From the NCBI GenBank assembly GCA_963737425.1, contig CAVTSX010000008.1, positions 868,001 to 932,000 on the forward strand: 64,000 nt of DNA, read 5' to 3'. The notes beneath the pieces were generated by a model that saw only the letters and a list, made by a program, of their open reading frames with translations, had not been told where the DNA came from and did not search any database. Both the position numbers and the translations under genes were made by a program. Below are positions 1 through 7,514 of this stretch, one piece after another (position 1 is the stretch's first letter; every line of letters starts with the position of its first letter). This stretch comes from DASXRA01 sp963737425. Lineage in GTDB: Bacteria > Actinomycetota > Actinomycetes > Mycobacteriales > Jatrophihabitantaceae.

Positions 1-453
1 CAACAGCGGCCCAAGGCCGAGCCCGCCCACGGCGGCCACCGTCGACACCAGCGCGGCCCGACGCCGGTTGCCGGTGGGTTCGAGGTCGCTCAGCGCCGCG
101 GTGAGCGCACCGGACGCGAGTCCGAGCGCGAGGCCCTGCAGGACCCGGGCGGCGAACAACCAGGACGTGCCCTGCGCAAGGGCGAAGACGAGCGACCCCA
201 GCATCGCGAGCGCGACCGCGGGCACCAGCACCCGGCGCCGGCCAACCGCGTCCGACAACGACCCGGTGACCAGCAGCGACGGGATCAGCGCCGCCACGTA
301 CGCGGCGAAGACGAGCGTGACCACAAGTGGCGAGAACCCGAACGCCACCTCGTAACCGTGATACAGCGGCGTGGCGACATTGGTTCCTGTCAACAGGATC
401 AACATCGTGTAAGCGGCCGACCAGAAGCCGCGCCGTGAAGATGTCGGTAGCAC
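1..453 (-). CDS. MFS transporter, partial (C-terminus off the left edge)
   Basis: This is the N-terminal part (about 150 residues) of a major facilitator superfamily permease, probably a drug or metabolite exporter in the cytoplasmic membrane. The frame shows several hydrophobic helices and a good MFS motif A (GSLSDAVGRRRV, about residues 64-75) between TM2 and TM3. The start is GTG at 453, just inside an upstream stop; ATG at 405 is an alternative that would lose part of TM1. It is transcribed divergently from an ArsR-type repressor, and two perfect 21-bp operators lie between them, so it is probably the repressor's target. The substrate cannot be read from this fragment. Confidence 0.85.
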   Translation of the reverse strand, partial: MLPTSSRRGFWSAAYTMLILLTGTNVATPLYHGYEVAFGFSPLVVTLVFAAYVAALIPSLLVTGSLSDAVGRRRVLVPAVALAMLGSLVFALAQGTSWLFAARVLQGLALGLASGALTAALSDLEPTGNRRRAALVSTVAAVGGLGLGPLL

Positions 454-467
454 CGCCCACCCCAATC

Positions 468-488
468 ATGTTCGATGCAGCCGAACAT
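468..488. promoter_or_regulatory. Operator 1, perfect inverted repeat ATGTTCG-N7-CGAACAT
   Basis: Perfect 7-bp arms around a 7-bp spacer lie in the gap between the divergent MFS and ArsR genes. The same arms and spacing recur 26 bp away, so two repressor dimers would sit on nearly the same face of the helix. This is the likely binding site of the adjacent ArsR-type protein. Confidence 0.8.
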
Positions 489-493
489 AGCAG

Positions 494-514
494 ATGTTCG
501 ACATGCCCGAACAT
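494..514. promoter_or_regulatory. Operator 2, perfect inverted repeat ATGTTCG-N7-CGAACAT
   Basis: Second copy of the operator, with identical 7-bp arms but a different 7-bp centre (ACATGCC rather than ATGCAGC). Conservation of the arms alone marks them as the protein contacts. It ends about 20 bp before the proposed GTG start of the ArsR gene, so binding would block both divergent promoters. Confidence 0.8.
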
Positions 515-533
515 GGTGGGCTATTCTGAGGAC

Positions 534-920
534 GTGGCGAGCCGCACCGCGACCGAGTTGACGCATCCGCGCCGGCGCGAGTTGCGCTTCCCGGAGGTCA
601 TGGCGGCGCTGAGCGACCCAGTGCGTCTGGCCATCGTCGCCCGCCTCGCCGAACTCGAGCCTGGTGACGAGTTGGCCTGCACGACCTTCGCCCTTCCGGT
701 CAGTAAGTCCACCCAGAGTGGCCACTTCAAGGCCTTGCGCGAGGCGGGGGTCATCCACCAGCGCGACGAGGGAACGAGGCGGCTGAACCTGTTACGCCGT
801 GACGATCTGGACGCTCGATTCCCCGGCCTGCTCGACATCGTCATTCCCCAGGCACGTGCCGTGATCGTCGGCTGGTCGCATGGTCAGGGCCGCGCCGACC
901 GGCAACGCCGTACCAGGTGA
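534..920 (+). CDS. ArsR-family winged-helix repressor
   Basis: A 128-residue winged-helix DNA-binding protein. The segment from SDPVRLAIVARLAE through STQSGHFKALREAGVI to the GTRRLNLLRRDDLDARFPGLL wing is typical of ArsR/SmtB-like regulators that release DNA on ligand binding. I see no cysteine metal site of the ArsR or CadC kind, so the effector is more likely organic. GTG at 534 is chosen; an in-frame ATG at 513 overlaps operator 2 and is less likely. Divergence from the MFS gene and two shared operators point to local autoregulated control of that transporter. Confidence 0.87.
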   Translation: MASRTATELTHPRRRELRFPEVMAALSDPVRLAIVARLAELEPGDELACTTFALPVSKSTQSGHFKALREAGVIHQRDEGTRRLNLLRRDDLDARFPGLLDIVIPQARAVIVGWSHGQGRADRQRRTR

Positions 921-1039
921 GGCGCGCGACGACACCGGTTCGCAATCCGCCGGCATGACGCGGCCCGAGTGCCCTAACGCACACCGGGCGAAATCCGCTG
1001 GCTCGCCGCGAGACGAGCAACGTACCCTTCCTCGCGACA

Positions 1040-1060
1040 TTGATCATCCCTTGATCATCA
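1040..1060. promoter_or_regulatory. Direct repeat of TTGATCATC upstream of secreted-protein gene
   Basis: TTGATCATC occurs at 1040 and again at 1051, one helical turn apart, about 20 bp upstream of the AGGAG of the next gene. It may be a regulator site. It also resembles the outer arm of the 52-bp palindromic repeats elsewhere in the window but has no matching second arm here. Confidence 0.3.
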
Positions 1061-1082
1061 AGTGTTCGACAGGAGCCAACGA

Positions 1083-2090
1083 GTGTCCATCAAGTCGATT
1101 GCCTGCGCGGGCGCCATCGTTGCCGCAGCGACCGTGCTCGGCGCCACTGCGGCGGGCGGGCCGGTGGCCGCGAGTACGCGTAGCAACACCGCAGCGACCC
1201 CGGCCGCGACGCACACCGCTGCCGTGCAGTCGCAGGCGATCACCTGTGACACCACCAGCAACGGCAAGACCGCAACGTTCTACGCCGGGCCGTCGGCGTC
1301 CTACACCTACGACCGCGTGTTCTCGGCGGCGGCAGCCGTGCCCGGCCTCAACGACTACACGCCGCAGGGAATCGCTGCGTGGAACAACTGGGACGGCAAG
1401 GGGCACGACCTGCTTCTCGTCACCGAGTACTGGACCGGCCAGCGCTCGCGGGTGTACGCCATCGACACCGCAACCGGCAAGACCGTGCAGAGCGTCGAGA
1501 TCGCCGAAACCCACGGCGGCGGAATCGCCGTCGGCGGCGGCTGGATCTGGATCTCCGGCGCCGGCCAGAGCATCCGCAAGTACAGCCCGTCCACGATGCG
1601 CAGCGCGTTCGCGCACCAGGGCAGCCCGCTCTACGTCGCGCAGGTCGGCACGGCACGAAGCGTCTACGGTGCCTCGTTCATGTCCTACTACGGCGGCTAC
1701 ATCTATTCCGGCCGGTTCAACGACACCGGCCGCGACAAGATGTACCGGTACAAGATCGCGAGCAACGGCACGCTGACCACGGGTACCTCCTACCAGGTGC
1801 CGACGAAGACGCAGGGGCTCATCGTCACGGGCACCGACTTCATCTTCAGCACCTCATACGGACGTACGAACCGCGGCAATATCTACGTGGCCCGGCGTGG
1901 CTACTCGAGCCTCGACGGCGCCCGGCTGCACTGCTTCCGCTCGCCGAGCATGAACGAGGGCATGACCCTGCACGGTTCGACCGCCTACCTCGTCTTCGAA
2001 TCCGGTTCGTGGGAGTACCGCGCGAGTGCGCTCAACCCGATCGTCCGTTTGCACCGGACGTCGTTGAGCACACTGCAGAATCTGATCTAA
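1083..2090 (+). CDS. Secreted protein of unknown function, propeller-like
   Basis: A 335-residue protein with a clear Sec signal peptide (IACAGAIVAAATVLGATAAGG) followed by an Ala/Thr-rich linker. The mature part is rich in Gly, Tyr and Trp and has short repeated strands such as GGGIAVGGGWIWISGAG, YGGYIYSGRFND and TQGLIVTGTDFIFST. These suggest a beta-propeller of the kind seen in extracellular sugar- or lipid-binding proteins, but I do not recognise a named family or catalytic motif. GTG at 1083 is preferred over the GTG at 1062 because AGGAG (1071-1075) is correctly spaced from it. Monocistronic. Confidence 0.8.
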   Translation: MSIKSIACAGAIVAAATVLGATAAGGPVAASTRSNTAATPAATHTAAVQSQAITCDTTSNGKTATFYAGPSASYTYDRVFSAAAAVPGLNDYTPQGIAAWNNWDGKGHDLLLVTEYWTGQRSRVYAIDTATGKTVQSVEIAETHGGGIAVGGGWIWISGAGQSIRKYSPSTMRSAFAHQGSPLYVAQVGTARSVYGASFMSYYGGYIYSGRFNDTGRDKMYRYKIASNGTLTTGTSYQVPTKTQGLIVTGTDFIFSTSYGRTNRGNIYVARRGYSSLDGARLHCFRSPSMNEGMTLHGSTAYLVFESGSWEYRASALNPIVRLHRTSLSTLQNLI

Positions 2091-2127
2091 GCGCGTGGGC
2101 CATCCCGAGTGAGGCAGGCTGTACGTC

Positions 2128-2886
2128 ATGACGGCTGACGATCGGGTTGTGTTGGTAACCGGAGCCTCGCGCGGAATCGGCCGTGCGATCGCCCTCCGGT
2201 TCGCTGAGCAGGGCGCGCGGGTGGTCGTCCACTACGCCGTCAACGAGGCGGCGGCGCACGAGACGCTGGCGCAGCTTGCCGGTGACGGACACCTGGCGCT
2301 TCGGGCTGATCTCGGCGATCCCGGCGCGGTCGAGTCGCTCGTGCAGCGCGTCGTGGCCGCCTGCGGGCGAATCGATGTGCTCGTCAACAACGCGGCCATC
2401 TACGAGGCACACCCGCTGCTCTCGACCAGCTATGCACAGTGGCGCGAGAGCTGGCTGCGCACGATCAACACGAACCTCATCGGCCCGGCCAACCTGATTC
2501 ACGAGGTGGTGCCGCACATGGTCGCCGGGGGAGGCGGGCGGATCGTGAACATCTCCTCGCGCGGTGCGTTTCGAGGTGAGCCGGCACACACGGCCTACGG
2601 GGCGAGCAAGGCCGGCCTCAACAGCCTCGGACAGTCCCTGGCCCAGGAACTCGCGCCGCACGGCATCTACGTCACCACCGTGGCACCCGGATTCGTCGAG
2701 ACGGAAATGGCCGCGGACCTTCTCGCCGGCGCGGCCGGTGACTCGATCCGCGCCCAGAGCCCGCTCAATCGCGCCGCCACGCCCGACGAGGTCGCCCGGG
2801 TGGTCGTCTTTCTCGCCGCGCCGGGGTCGGAGACGACCACCGGCGCCATCGTCGACGTCAACGGCGCCTCGTACCTGCGCACGTGA
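2128..2886 (+). CDS. SDR-family NAD(P)-dependent oxidoreductase (FabG-like)
   Basis: A 252-residue classical short-chain dehydrogenase/reductase with a Rossmann fold. The cofactor loop TGASRGIG is at 11-18, the NNAA motif at 87-90, and the catalytic residues are Ser143/144, Tyr157 and Lys161 (YGASK). The length and the C-terminal VDVNGASYLRT match the FabG/3-oxoacyl-ACP reductase-like group, but the substrate cannot be assigned and housekeeping FabG is not implied, since no fatty acid genes are nearby. Its TGA touches a possible GTG start of the following GNAT gene, so the two may be co-transcribed. Confidence 0.93.
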   Translation: MTADDRVVLVTGASRGIGRAIALRFAEQGARVVVHYAVNEAAAHETLAQLAGDGHLALRADLGDPGAVESLVQRVVAACGRIDVLVNNAAIYEAHPLLSTSYAQWRESWLRTINTNLIGPANLIHEVVPHMVAGGGGRIVNISSRGAFRGEPAHTAYGASKAGLNSLGQSLAQELAPHGIYVTTVAPGFVETEMAADLLAGAAGDSIRAQSPLNRAATPDEVARVVVFLAAPGSETTTGAIVDVNGASYLRT

Positions 2887-2936
2887 TCGCCGGGTCGCCA
2901 AGAAATAGGCTGGTGTCCGGCTGGCATCATCGACGG

Positions 2937-3461
2937 GTGCGTACCAGCCGACTTGTCACTCTCGATGACGTGCCGGACCTGGCCGAGCTGCACCGGGCGA
3001 ACCGCGAATTCCTTGCTCCCTGGGAGCCGATCCGGGCGGAGGAGTATTTCACCGTTGAGGGCCAGCGGGCCGTCGTCCAGAAGGTGCTCAAACTCCACGA
3101 CGAAGGCCGGACGCTGCCGCACGTGATCCTCGACGGCTCCGAGCGCGTGGTCGGCCGAATCACCCTCAACGAGATCGTGCGCGGCCCATTCCAGTCGTGC
3201 AGCCTGGGCTACTGGCTGGCCGCCGCCGACAACGGTCGGGGCCTGGCGGCCGCGGCCGTGCGCGACATGATTGCGCTGGCCTTCGACGAGCTGGGCCTGC
3301 ACCGCATCCAGGCGGGAACGCTGCTGCACAACATCAGGTCGCAGCGGGTGCTCGAACGCACAGGGTTCGTCCGCTACGGCGTCGCGCCCGCCTACCTCAA
3401 CATCGCCGGCGAATGGCAGGACCACGCGCTGTACCAGGTCGTCAATGCTGCTGCGGCTTGA
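2937..3461 (+). CDS. GNAT-family N-acetyltransferase (RimJ/RimL-like)
   Basis: A GCN5-related acetyltransferase of about 174 residues. It aligns with the RimJ/RimL class: an N-terminal strand RTSRLVTLDDVPDL, a central GRITLNEIV strand, the acetyl-CoA segment GYWLAAADNGRGLAAAAVRDM (a variant Q/RxxGxG/A loop), and the C-terminal LLHNIRSQRVLERTGFVRYG that typifies the family. These enzymes acetylate N-termini of ribosomal proteins or small amines; the substrate is unknown here. GTG at 2937 begins right at the first family strand; GTG at 2883 (overlapping the SDR stop) is possible and would add 18 residues. Confidence 0.88.
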   Translation: MRTSRLVTLDDVPDLAELHRANREFLAPWEPIRAEEYFTVEGQRAVVQKVLKLHDEGRTLPHVILDGSERVVGRITLNEIVRGPFQSCSLGYWLAAADNGRGLAAAAVRDMIALAFDELGLHRIQAGTLLHNIRSQRVLERTGFVRYGVAPAYLNIAGEWQDHALYQVVNAAAA

Positions 3462-3541
3462 GCACCAGCGCGCCCGGCGCGAACTACTTGCCTGACTTCG
3501 GGCAATAACGGTTGTGACCCCAAGAGAATCCACTGTCCAGT

Positions 3542-4111
3542 ATGCGAGGGTGGGCGGGCCAGCGCGAAGCATCGACCGTACCGATGCCGACCGTTGTCGT
3601 CGGCGATTTTGCGGCGCTGTTCGACCGGCACGCCGTCGCGGTGCACCGCTATCTCGCTCGCCGTGTCGGCACCACCGTGGCCGACGACCTGCTCGCGCAG
3701 ACCTTCCTCGTCGCGTATGAACGTCGCAGCGGCTACGACCGCTCGCGGCCCGACGCCCGTCCGTGGCTGTTCGGCATCGCGACGAATCTGTTGCGTCGAC
3801 AGCAGCGCGACGAGGTAAGGCAGTACCAGGCCTGGGCGCGGACCGGCGTTGACCCCGTCGCAGCCGACCACGCACCTCGCGTGGCCGACCAGGTCGATGC
3901 CGCAGTCGCCGCGGGCCGTCTCGCCGGCGCACTCGCCGAACTTCCACACGCCGACCGTGAGGTGCTGCAGCTGGTGGCCTGGAGCCAGCTCACCTACCCC
4001 GAGGTCGCCGCCGCACTCGACATCCCAGTGGGGACCGTCCGCTCCCGATTGCACCGCGCCCGTATGGCGCTGCGCGGAGCGCTTCCCCACCTCCAAGGAG
4101 AATCTGAATGA
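3542..4111 (+). CDS. ECF-type RNA polymerase sigma factor
   Basis: A sigma-70 family factor with only regions 2 and 4. Region 2 is FAALFDRHAVAVHRYLARR to RPWLFGIATNLLRRQQR, with the DD..AQTFLVAYE segment that contacts core polymerase and the -10 element. Region 4 is LPHADREVLQLVAWSQLTYPEVAA and the HTH IPVGTVRSRLHRARMALR. ATG 3542 gives 189 residues; ATG 3584 would give a more usual N-terminus, and neither has a strong RBS. Its TGA overlapped an ATG start (AAGGAG upstream) for the CU044_5270-type gene. That coupled start is now separated from the rest of the partner gene by an IS110 element, so the pair may be mis-regulated. Confidence 0.93.
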   Translation: MRGWAGQREASTVPMPTVVVGDFAALFDRHAVAVHRYLARRVGTTVADDLLAQTFLVAYERRSGYDRSRPDARPWLFGIATNLLRRQQRDEVRQYQAWARTGVDPVAADHAPRVADQVDAAVAAGRLAGALAELPHADREVLQLVAWSQLTYPEVAAALDIPVGTVRSRLHRARMALRGALPHLQGESE

Positions 4112-4116
4112 TCGTG

Positions 4117-5328
4117 TCAAGCCGCCGCGGTAACGGGCTGCGGCGCGATCGGGGTGAAGACTCGTCCGTCGCGCAGCAGTGCCCAGAGGACGTCGACGAG
4201 TCGGCGGGCGAGTGCCAGCAGCGCTTGGGTGTGGATCATGCGTTCGCGGCGTTTGCGGTCGTAGAAGCTCCGCGACGGGCCGCCGGTCTTGAGGCTGGAC
4301 AGGGCGGCCATGTAGAACACACGCCGGAGCCGGCGGTTGTAGCGTTTTGGTCGTCGCAGATTGCCCGTGACGCGGCCGGAGTCTTGCGGCACTGGGACGA
4401 GGCCGGCGTAGGACGCCAAGCGGCCCGCGGAGACGAAGCCGGCGAGGTTACCGCCGGTAGCCACGACGAATTCCGCGCCGAGGATCGGTCCGAAGCCGGG
4501 CAGCGATTCGATGATCTCGGCTCGCGGGTGTGTTCGGAATCGGCTGCTGATCAGCTTGTCGGTTTCTTTGATCTGCCGGTCCAGGTCCAGCAGTTGTTGC
4601 GCGAGGTGAGCGATCAGCGTCGCGGTGGTGGTCTCGCCCGGCAGTTGGAGCGTCTGCGCATCGGCCGCGGCAAGGGCGGTGGCGGCCATGACAGGCACGC
4701 CTTTGCGCCAGGCGCCGTGCTCGAGCAGGAAGGCGACCAAGCCGGCCTCGCCGGCGGCCCGGATCGCAGCCGGGGTCTGGACGCCGGTAAGCAGGATCAA
4801 GGCGCTGCGGGTGGAGTAGTCGAAGGCGCGCTCCAGGGCGGGAAAGATCCCCGTCAACAGATCACGCAGCCGGTTGACGCCGCGTACCCAATCGGCCATG
4901 AGGTCCTCGCGATGCGCGGTGAGCCGGGTCAGCTCCACCACCAGATCGCCCGTCGCAGTGACCGCGGTCAAATCGCCACGCATACGAGCGGTCTCGGCGA
5001 TCACGTGCGCGTCCTTGGCGTCAGTCTTGGACTCGCCGCGGAAGGACCCGGTCATCCGGTTGACCACCCGGCCGGGCACATAGACCACCTGCTGCCCGGT
5101 GGCCACCAGTACCGCGACCAGCAGCGCAGCAGCATTGCTGGTCAGATCGATCGCCCACCGCACCTCGATCGCAGTCTTCCCGGCTCGCGCCACCAAGGCC
5201 TCGATCGCGGCCTGGTCGTTGACGACCTTCTGCGAGAACACGATCTTCCCGGCACCGTCTGTCGCGCACGCATGATGCGTGGCCTTGCCAACGTCTATGC
5301 CGACCCAGATCAGCGGCCGAACCGTCAC
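4117..5328 (-). CDS. IS110-family transposase (DEDD recombinase)
   Basis: A 403-residue recombinase with an N-terminal RuvC-like DEDD domain and a C-terminal Tnp20 domain carrying the catalytic serine region. Visible DEDD residues are Asp12 (VGIDVGK), Glu55 (AIEVR), Asp103 and Asp106 (KTDAKDAH). The C-terminal half has ESLPGFGPILGAEF, GRLASYAGLVP and the PKRYNRRLRRVFYMAAL segment. GTG at 5328 is chosen because AGGAG lies 7 nt upstream; an upstream TTG at 5376 would add 16 atypical residues. The frame is intact and full length for the family, so the element may still be active. Confidence 0.95.
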   Translation of the reverse strand: MTVRPLIWVGIDVGKATHHACATDGAGKIVFSQKVVNDQAAIEALVARAGKTAIEVRWAIDLTSNAAALLVAVLVATGQQVVYVPGRVVNRMTGSFRGESKTDAKDAHVIAETARMRGDLTAVTATGDLVVELTRLTAHREDLMADWVRGVNRLRDLLTGIFPALERAFDYSTRSALILLTGVQTPAAIRAAGEAGLVAFLLEHGAWRKGVPVMAATALAAADAQTLQLPGETTTATLIAHLAQQLLDLDRQIKETDKLISSRFRTHPRAEIIESLPGFGPILGAEFVVATGGNLAGFVSAGRLASYAGLVPVPQDSGRVTGNLRRPKRYNRRLRRVFYMAALSSLKTGGPSRSFYDRKRRERMIHTQALLALARRLVDVLWALLRDGRVFTPIAPQPVTAAA

Positions 5329-5547
5329 CAGCACTCTCCTGTTGTCGCAGGTCAACCCCGTGGACAACCCCGCCAACAGGTCCCTAAACAGCGACGGTCC
5401 GCATCAGATCTGAATCAGTGGCCAGGGCGTCCAGAACGACGGGGCGGCCATTCTCCTCGAGCCACCGCGCGGCGATCTCTCATCAGCCACACCCCATCGC
5501 CCTGGGCATCCGGGGCACCAACCCCAGACAAGATCAACCTTAGGGAT
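5329..5547 (-). ncRNA. Candidate bridge-RNA region of the IS110 element
   Basis: This is the non-coding leader upstream of the transposase, about 219 bp and G/C-rich with several self-complementary stretches (for example TGGCC...GGCCA around 5420-5450). In characterised IS110 elements such as IS621 this position encodes a bridge RNA whose two internal loops pair with target and donor DNA. Here ATCTGAAT at 5408-5415 is identical to 4102-4109, immediately left of the insertion core. CGTCCA at 5428-5433 is the complement of TGGACG just right of it. Transcription and boundaries are inferred, not seen. Confidence 0.45.
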
Positions 5548-6701
5548 TGATCATGGACGAGATGACCATCCTCGCGCAGTTGCGCGACGACCTGCCCGAT
5601 CCGACCCCAGAGGCACTCGCGGCCGCCCGCGCCCGCCTGACCGAGCGTATCTCGGAAACCGAGACCCGGCGCACCGTCGTCCTGCTGGAGTCCCGACGCC
5701 CAAACCTGCGGCGGCGTGCCGCCGTCGGCATCGCGGCCGCCGCGGTGATCGCCGCCGGCGCCGGACTGCTCACCAGCGGCGGCGGCAACGACCACCAGGC
5801 GGCCGGCCCAACCGGTAGCACGTCCATCGCCCCGGCGATGAGCCAGGCGGCCAAGGCGCTCGATCTCGCCGCCGTCCACACGCTCAAGGGCGGCGATCCG
5901 GCTCTCGCGGCCGGGCAGTACACCCACGTGACGACCGACTCGTGGCGCGGCGAGCACGTCGACAACATCAGCTTTCTGATGAAGGCACGGCTCGAGGTGT
6001 GGGCGCCGGGCGACGCCAAGGGCACCTGGTACTGGCGCGAGACCGACGGGCTGGGCACGAAGTTCACAAGCGCCGCCGATGAGCAGTACATGCGGGCACA
6101 TCATCCCGAGTGGTTCACGACGAGCGTGTCCCTCGCCAGTGGTCACAACGGCCGGCAGGACCGCGCGCCCGCCGGCGGGCCGCAGCCCGTCCCGTCGAGC
6201 AGCACGGCCAACGGCAAGCCGCAGCCAGCCAAGCCGGACTGGGACTTCCCCACACCGGCCTGGCTGGCCAAGCAGCCGCGCGACCCGCAGGCGCTGCTCG
6301 CAGCCATCGAGGCCGCCCAGCCCACGCCGGCACCGGGAACGACGGCGAAGGGCGACGTGCCCACGCTCGCCTTCTTCCAGATCGCGCAGACGCTCGCCAG
6401 CGGGATCGTGCCGGCCGATCTGCGCGCCGCGCTCTACCGAGCGGCGATCAAGCTGCCCGGTATCGAACTGGTCTCATCCACGGCCGACCTCGACGGCCGC
6501 ACGGGGATCGCGATCGGCCGACTCGAGCCGCTCGGCTCCCTGCGGCAGGAGATCATCTTCGACTCCGCCGCCGGCAAGTTCATCGGCGAGCGCGAGGTCG
6601 TCGTCAAGTCCGATGACACCGACGCGAACCTTCCGGTCGGAGCGACCTACAGCTCGACCGCGGTCACCACGGCGGTAACCAGCAACCCGCACCTGTTCTG
6701 A
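5547..6701 (+). CDS. CU044_5270-type protein, membrane-anchored sigma partner, 5' end displaced by IS110
   Basis: The opening MDEMTILAQLRDDLPDPTPEALAAARARL matches the start of CU044_5270-family proteins, usually encoded directly after ECF sigma factors in actinobacteria. A transmembrane helix follows (AAVGIAAAAVIAAGAGLL, about residues 54-71), then an extracytoplasmic domain with a Pro/Gln-rich middle. By position it may act as, or replace, an anti-sigma factor. The native ATG-ATC-ATG start overlapped the sigma TGA. After IS110 insertion the frame begins TTG-ATC-ATG, with AGGGA (5543-5546 region) supplied by the IS end 7 nt before the ATG at 5553, so translation could persist. Confidence is high in the family, lower in current expression. 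Confidence 0.82.
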   Translation: MIMDEMTILAQLRDDLPDPTPEALAAARARLTERISETETRRTVVLLESRRPNLRRRAAVGIAAAAVIAAGAGLLTSGGGNDHQAAGPTGSTSIAPAMSQAAKALDLAAVHTLKGGDPALAAGQYTHVTTDSWRGEHVDNISFLMKARLEVWAPGDAKGTWYWRETDGLGTKFTSAADEQYMRAHHPEWFTTSVSLASGHNGRQDRAPAGGPQPVPSSSTANGKPQPAKPDWDFPTPAWLAKQPRDPQALLAAIEAAQPTPAPGTTAKGDVPTLAFFQIAQTLASGIVPADLRAALYRAAIKLPGIELVSSTADLDGRTGIAIGRLEPLGSLRQEIIFDSAAGKFIGEREVVVKSDDTDANLPVGATYSSTAVTTAVTSNPHLF

Positions 6702-6712
6702 CCCCGCTGGTG

Positions 6713-6743
6713 AAGTCCGGCGTCGCGCTGCGGCGCCGGACTT
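6713..6743 (+). terminator. Hairpin terminator after CU044_5270-type gene
   Basis: Arms AAGTCCGGCG (6713-6722) and CGCCGGACTT (6734-6743) pair perfectly over 10 bp with an 11-nt loop, 10 nt after the stop codon. There is no U-tract, which is common for actinobacterial terminators. Confidence 0.65.
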
Positions 6744-6783
6744 GCCATGCCCTGCGCCTATTCCTGAAGGAGTTTCCCCTTAT

Positions 6784-7444
6784 ATGGACGCACTTTTCCG
6801 ACACCGACCAGCGCGGCTGGCGGCGCTCGGATGCGCCGCTGCCATCGTCGCGTCGCTGTCGGCCGCTGCCCTCGCATCGACCGCGGCGGCCCCGGCCGCC
6901 GGCGCCGTGCCGAGGCAGGCGGCTGCACCGAGCCACCCGTCGCGTGTGTTCCTCCCGACCGGCGAGCGGGCCGACCTGCGCTGGACGGGTAACCGTCCGC
7001 AGGTTGTTCAACGCGACGGTTCGCCGACCACTGTCACGACCGTCGGCGACGACGTGTACGCGATTCCCGTCGAGGCCGAGCCTTACATCGGGTCAGCGCT
7101 CGATCGAAGCCTGTTCGACGTGACGCAACTGGCCGCGAAGGAAGGGCCTGACGCCGCCGGGCAGATCCCGGTCTCGCTCGGATTCGGAGGAAGCGCGGTC
7201 AGCGTTCCCGGTGTGCGGATCACGTCGCAGGCGAGCCAGTCGGCTCCGCTGATTGCCGCGCTGATCGCGCGGTCGGGCCGCACGCTCAGCGACGCAAGCT
7301 GGATCTACGCCCACCGCGGCGCATTCAACGATGTGGTCGGCGGCAGCAACGGCTACTGCGGCGGCGACTACCTGTGCACCCGGCAAGCGGGGCTACGACG
7401 CGCCGACGGGCATCGGTACGCCACGCGGCGTCGCGGGGCTCTGA
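6784..7444 (+). pseudogene. Collapsed secreted serine-protease gene (internal deletion plus frameshift)
   Basis: The start is clear: AGGAG then ATG 6784, followed by a signal peptide (LAALGCAAAIVASLSAAALAS). Next comes a protease propeptide-like region (VFLPTGERADLRW ... ALDRSLFDVTQLA). Then, with no catalytic domain, the frame jumps to a segment like the end of sedolisin/subtilisin proteases: SAPLIAALIARSG, AFNDVVGGSNGYCGGDYLC. Just after LCT the frame shifts: the next frame reads GKRGYDAPTGIGTPRGVAGL and stops at 7442-7444, as expected for the family, whereas the open frame runs on to 7512. Most of the Asp/Glu/Ser catalytic domain is missing, so this is a dead remnant. Confidence 0.8.
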
Positions 7445-7514
7445 GTTCGGGTCGCCTTCCGCGCATGCGCCGTCTGGGACAGAATCAACCGTCGACCTGC
7501 GAGGAGGGTTAACC

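Larger units (their letters stand above)
4114..5547 (-). mobile_element. IS110-family insertion sequence, about 1.43 kb
   Basis: The element interrupts a sigma-factor/partner operon and is bounded by TGATC at 4109-4113 and 5548-5552. These are either a 5-bp target repeat or the recombination core plus chance identity. There are no terminal inverted repeats, as usual for IS110. The transposase reads on the minus strand and ends 3 bp from one edge. The other end has about 220 bp of non-coding leader, the arrangement of the IS110 group in which that leader encodes a bridge (seek) RNA. Joining the two flanks recreates an uninterrupted TGA/ATG overlap, so the uninserted site can be reconstructed. 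Confidence 0.88.

Noticed and set aside
4108..5550. 480-residue plus-strand open frame across the IS110 element
   Set aside because: It is the antisense shadow of the transposase gene in high-GC DNA; its composition is not protein-like and it has no RBS of its own beyond the displaced sigma-partner start.
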